Shown here one piece after another: positions 13,341-14,130 of a stretch of 14,130 nt of DNA (its first letter is position 1; each line of letters starts with the position of its first letter). A program made the position numbers and the translations under genes. Origin of the DNA: an uncultured Spirochaetales bacterium (GTDB lineage: Bacteria; UBP6; UBA1177); NCBI GenBank assembly GCA_902780365.1, contig CACZFE010000059.1:1-14130 (forward strand). The letters run 5' to 3'. The notes under the pieces were generated by a model that saw only the letters and a program-made list of their open reading frames with translations, did not search any database and was not told the origin of the DNA.

Positions 13341-14130
13341 ATGTTTAAGGTGTTGTTTTTATTGGTAATTTTCTTTAGTTCGTCGCTTTTTGCGCAGTCG
13401 GAGCTTGACGATAAAGTCCAGTTGAAAGACGAAAATTTTGTCAAATCTGTCGAAAGTGCGGACACGATAATCCTCGGAAGGTATATCCAAGGTGGAAAAA
13501 CGAAAGCAAAAGTCGCTGTTGAAAAATCATATGTAGGTGATATTTCAGGAGAAATCGAAATATCAGGGCTTGACAACGAAAAAATCAGGCTCCGCTACAA
13601 AAGAGATGCTTACAAAAAAGGCGATGCGTATGTTTTTATCCTCAGAAAAGGAGCAAAAGACTACAAACTTATTCCGGACAGTATCACGATTCCCGTTTCG
13701 AAAGACAACAAGGCGAACTTCTCTTTTAATACGCCTTATCTGATCAACTTCTGGCAGCTTTTTGACGAGAGACTTCTTGGAGTCGCTGTAAAAGCAATCC
13801 GCGAAAAAGCCGACAATATGCAGGGAGACTCGACGAAAGAGACTTTCGAACAGCTTTTAAACGAATTCATTGAGAAAAAGGATGCTGCTTCGCTCCGTAC
13901 GGCTCTTGCTGTCGCGAAACTCGGCGCTCTTCCGATCGATGACGAGAAATACAACTCATTTATCGCAGGAACAGACACTCTTTCCTGCCTTGCCGTCAAA
14001 TTTTCCGGCGAGATCAAGGGCGAGCTTTACTTCAACCAGCAGATTCTCACCAAAGCAGAAGGTTTCAACGCAGACAACCAGACCGCTTTCGGTTATGCTG
14101 CAATGAACCTCTACTCAAAGCAGAGCGTTC
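13341..14130 (+). CDS. Secreted protein of unknown function, 3' end outside window
   Basis: The frame from ATG 13341 stays open to the window end, giving 263 complete codons. It begins with a clear signal peptide (MFKVLFLLVIFFSSSLFA, cleavage likely before QSELDD) without a lipobox. The mature N-terminal region (about 35-125) looks beta-rich (DTIILGRYIQGGKTKAKVAV, GEIEISGLDNEKIRLRYK, DAYVFILRKGAKDYKLIP). It resembles the shape of small exported domains that handle a binding or metal-dependent step, but I recognise no motif. From about 150 on it is helical (EKKDAASLRTALAVAKLGAL), perhaps HEAT-like. The upstream sequence has GGGGGTGAT before the start. It has its own promoter, so it need not belong to the MCE/ankyrin operon. 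No function is proposed. Confidence 0.8.
   Translation, partial: MFKVLFLLVIFFSSSLFAQSELDDKVQLKDENFVKSVESADTIILGRYIQGGKTKAKVAVEKSYVGDISGEIEISGLDNEKIRLRYKRDAYKKGDAYVFILRKGAKDYKLIPDSITIPVSKDNKANFSFNTPYLINFWQLFDERLLGVAVKAIREKADNMQGDSTKETFEQLLNEFIEKKDAASLRTALAVAKLGALPIDDEKYNSFIAGTDTLSCLAVKFSGEIKGELYFNQQILTKAEGFNADNQTAFGYAAMNLYSKQSV

Overview
This window reads as the chromosome of a strictly anaerobic, hydrogen-metabolising, Gram-negative (diderm) bacterium. The evidence is a four-gene NAD-linked [FeFe]-hydrogenase operon, an MCE/MlaD-type envelope lipid-transport protein, and at least four lipoproteins with clear lipoboxes. A C-terminal domain resembling AgmX/PglI and a DUF1566/EGF-like surface lipoprotein hint at a myxococcal or deltaproteobacterial type lineage, but that placement is tentative. 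All genes I support lie on the + strand.

Layout. (1) 1-1037: the 3' part of a PHP-domain metal hydrolase gene, then a GHKL (HATPase) gene that has lost its N-box end. The two meet at a run of 14 A residues. (2) 1038-1280: a 243-bp gap with a structured repeat element (8-bp tandem units inside an inverted repeat) and a good sigma70-type promoter. (3) 1281-5762: hndA-hndB-hndC-hndD, encoding a NuoE-like subunit, a thioredoxin-like [2Fe-2S] protein, a NuoF-like flavoprotein and the catalytic [FeFe]-hydrogenase, closed by a strong intrinsic terminator at 5788-5815. (4) 5816-5969: a second copy of the repeat element. (5) 5970-9291: a large lipoprotein with four DUF1566-type modules around an EGF-like Cys-rich region, a small secreted ten-cysteine protein, and a TlpA/ResA-like thioredoxin lipoprotein overlapping it. 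(6) 9367-10406: a histidinol-phosphate aminotransferase gene broken by an internal deletion of about 65 nt that shifts the frame. (7) 10501-13252: a compact operon of an MCE protein, an unrecognised helical lipoprotein, and a lipoprotein with ankyrin repeats fused to an AgmX/PglI-like C-terminal domain. (8) 13341 to the window end: a secreted protein of unknown function, cut by the window edge, under its own promoter.

How it works together: the Hnd complex should oxidise or produce H2 while exchanging electrons with NAD(H) and ferredoxin. PHP and HATPase genes are, from memory, recurrent neighbours of this hydrogenase class, so their place upstream fits. The rest is mostly cell-envelope biology with little known function.

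The most unusual signals are the pair of structured intergenic repeats with stems that keep pairing although their sequence differs, the small Cys-rich protein coupled to a thioredoxin lipoprotein, the ankyrin/AgmX-like fusion, and two separate in-gene deletions (GHKL ATPase and hisC), which may be real lesions or assembly errors.
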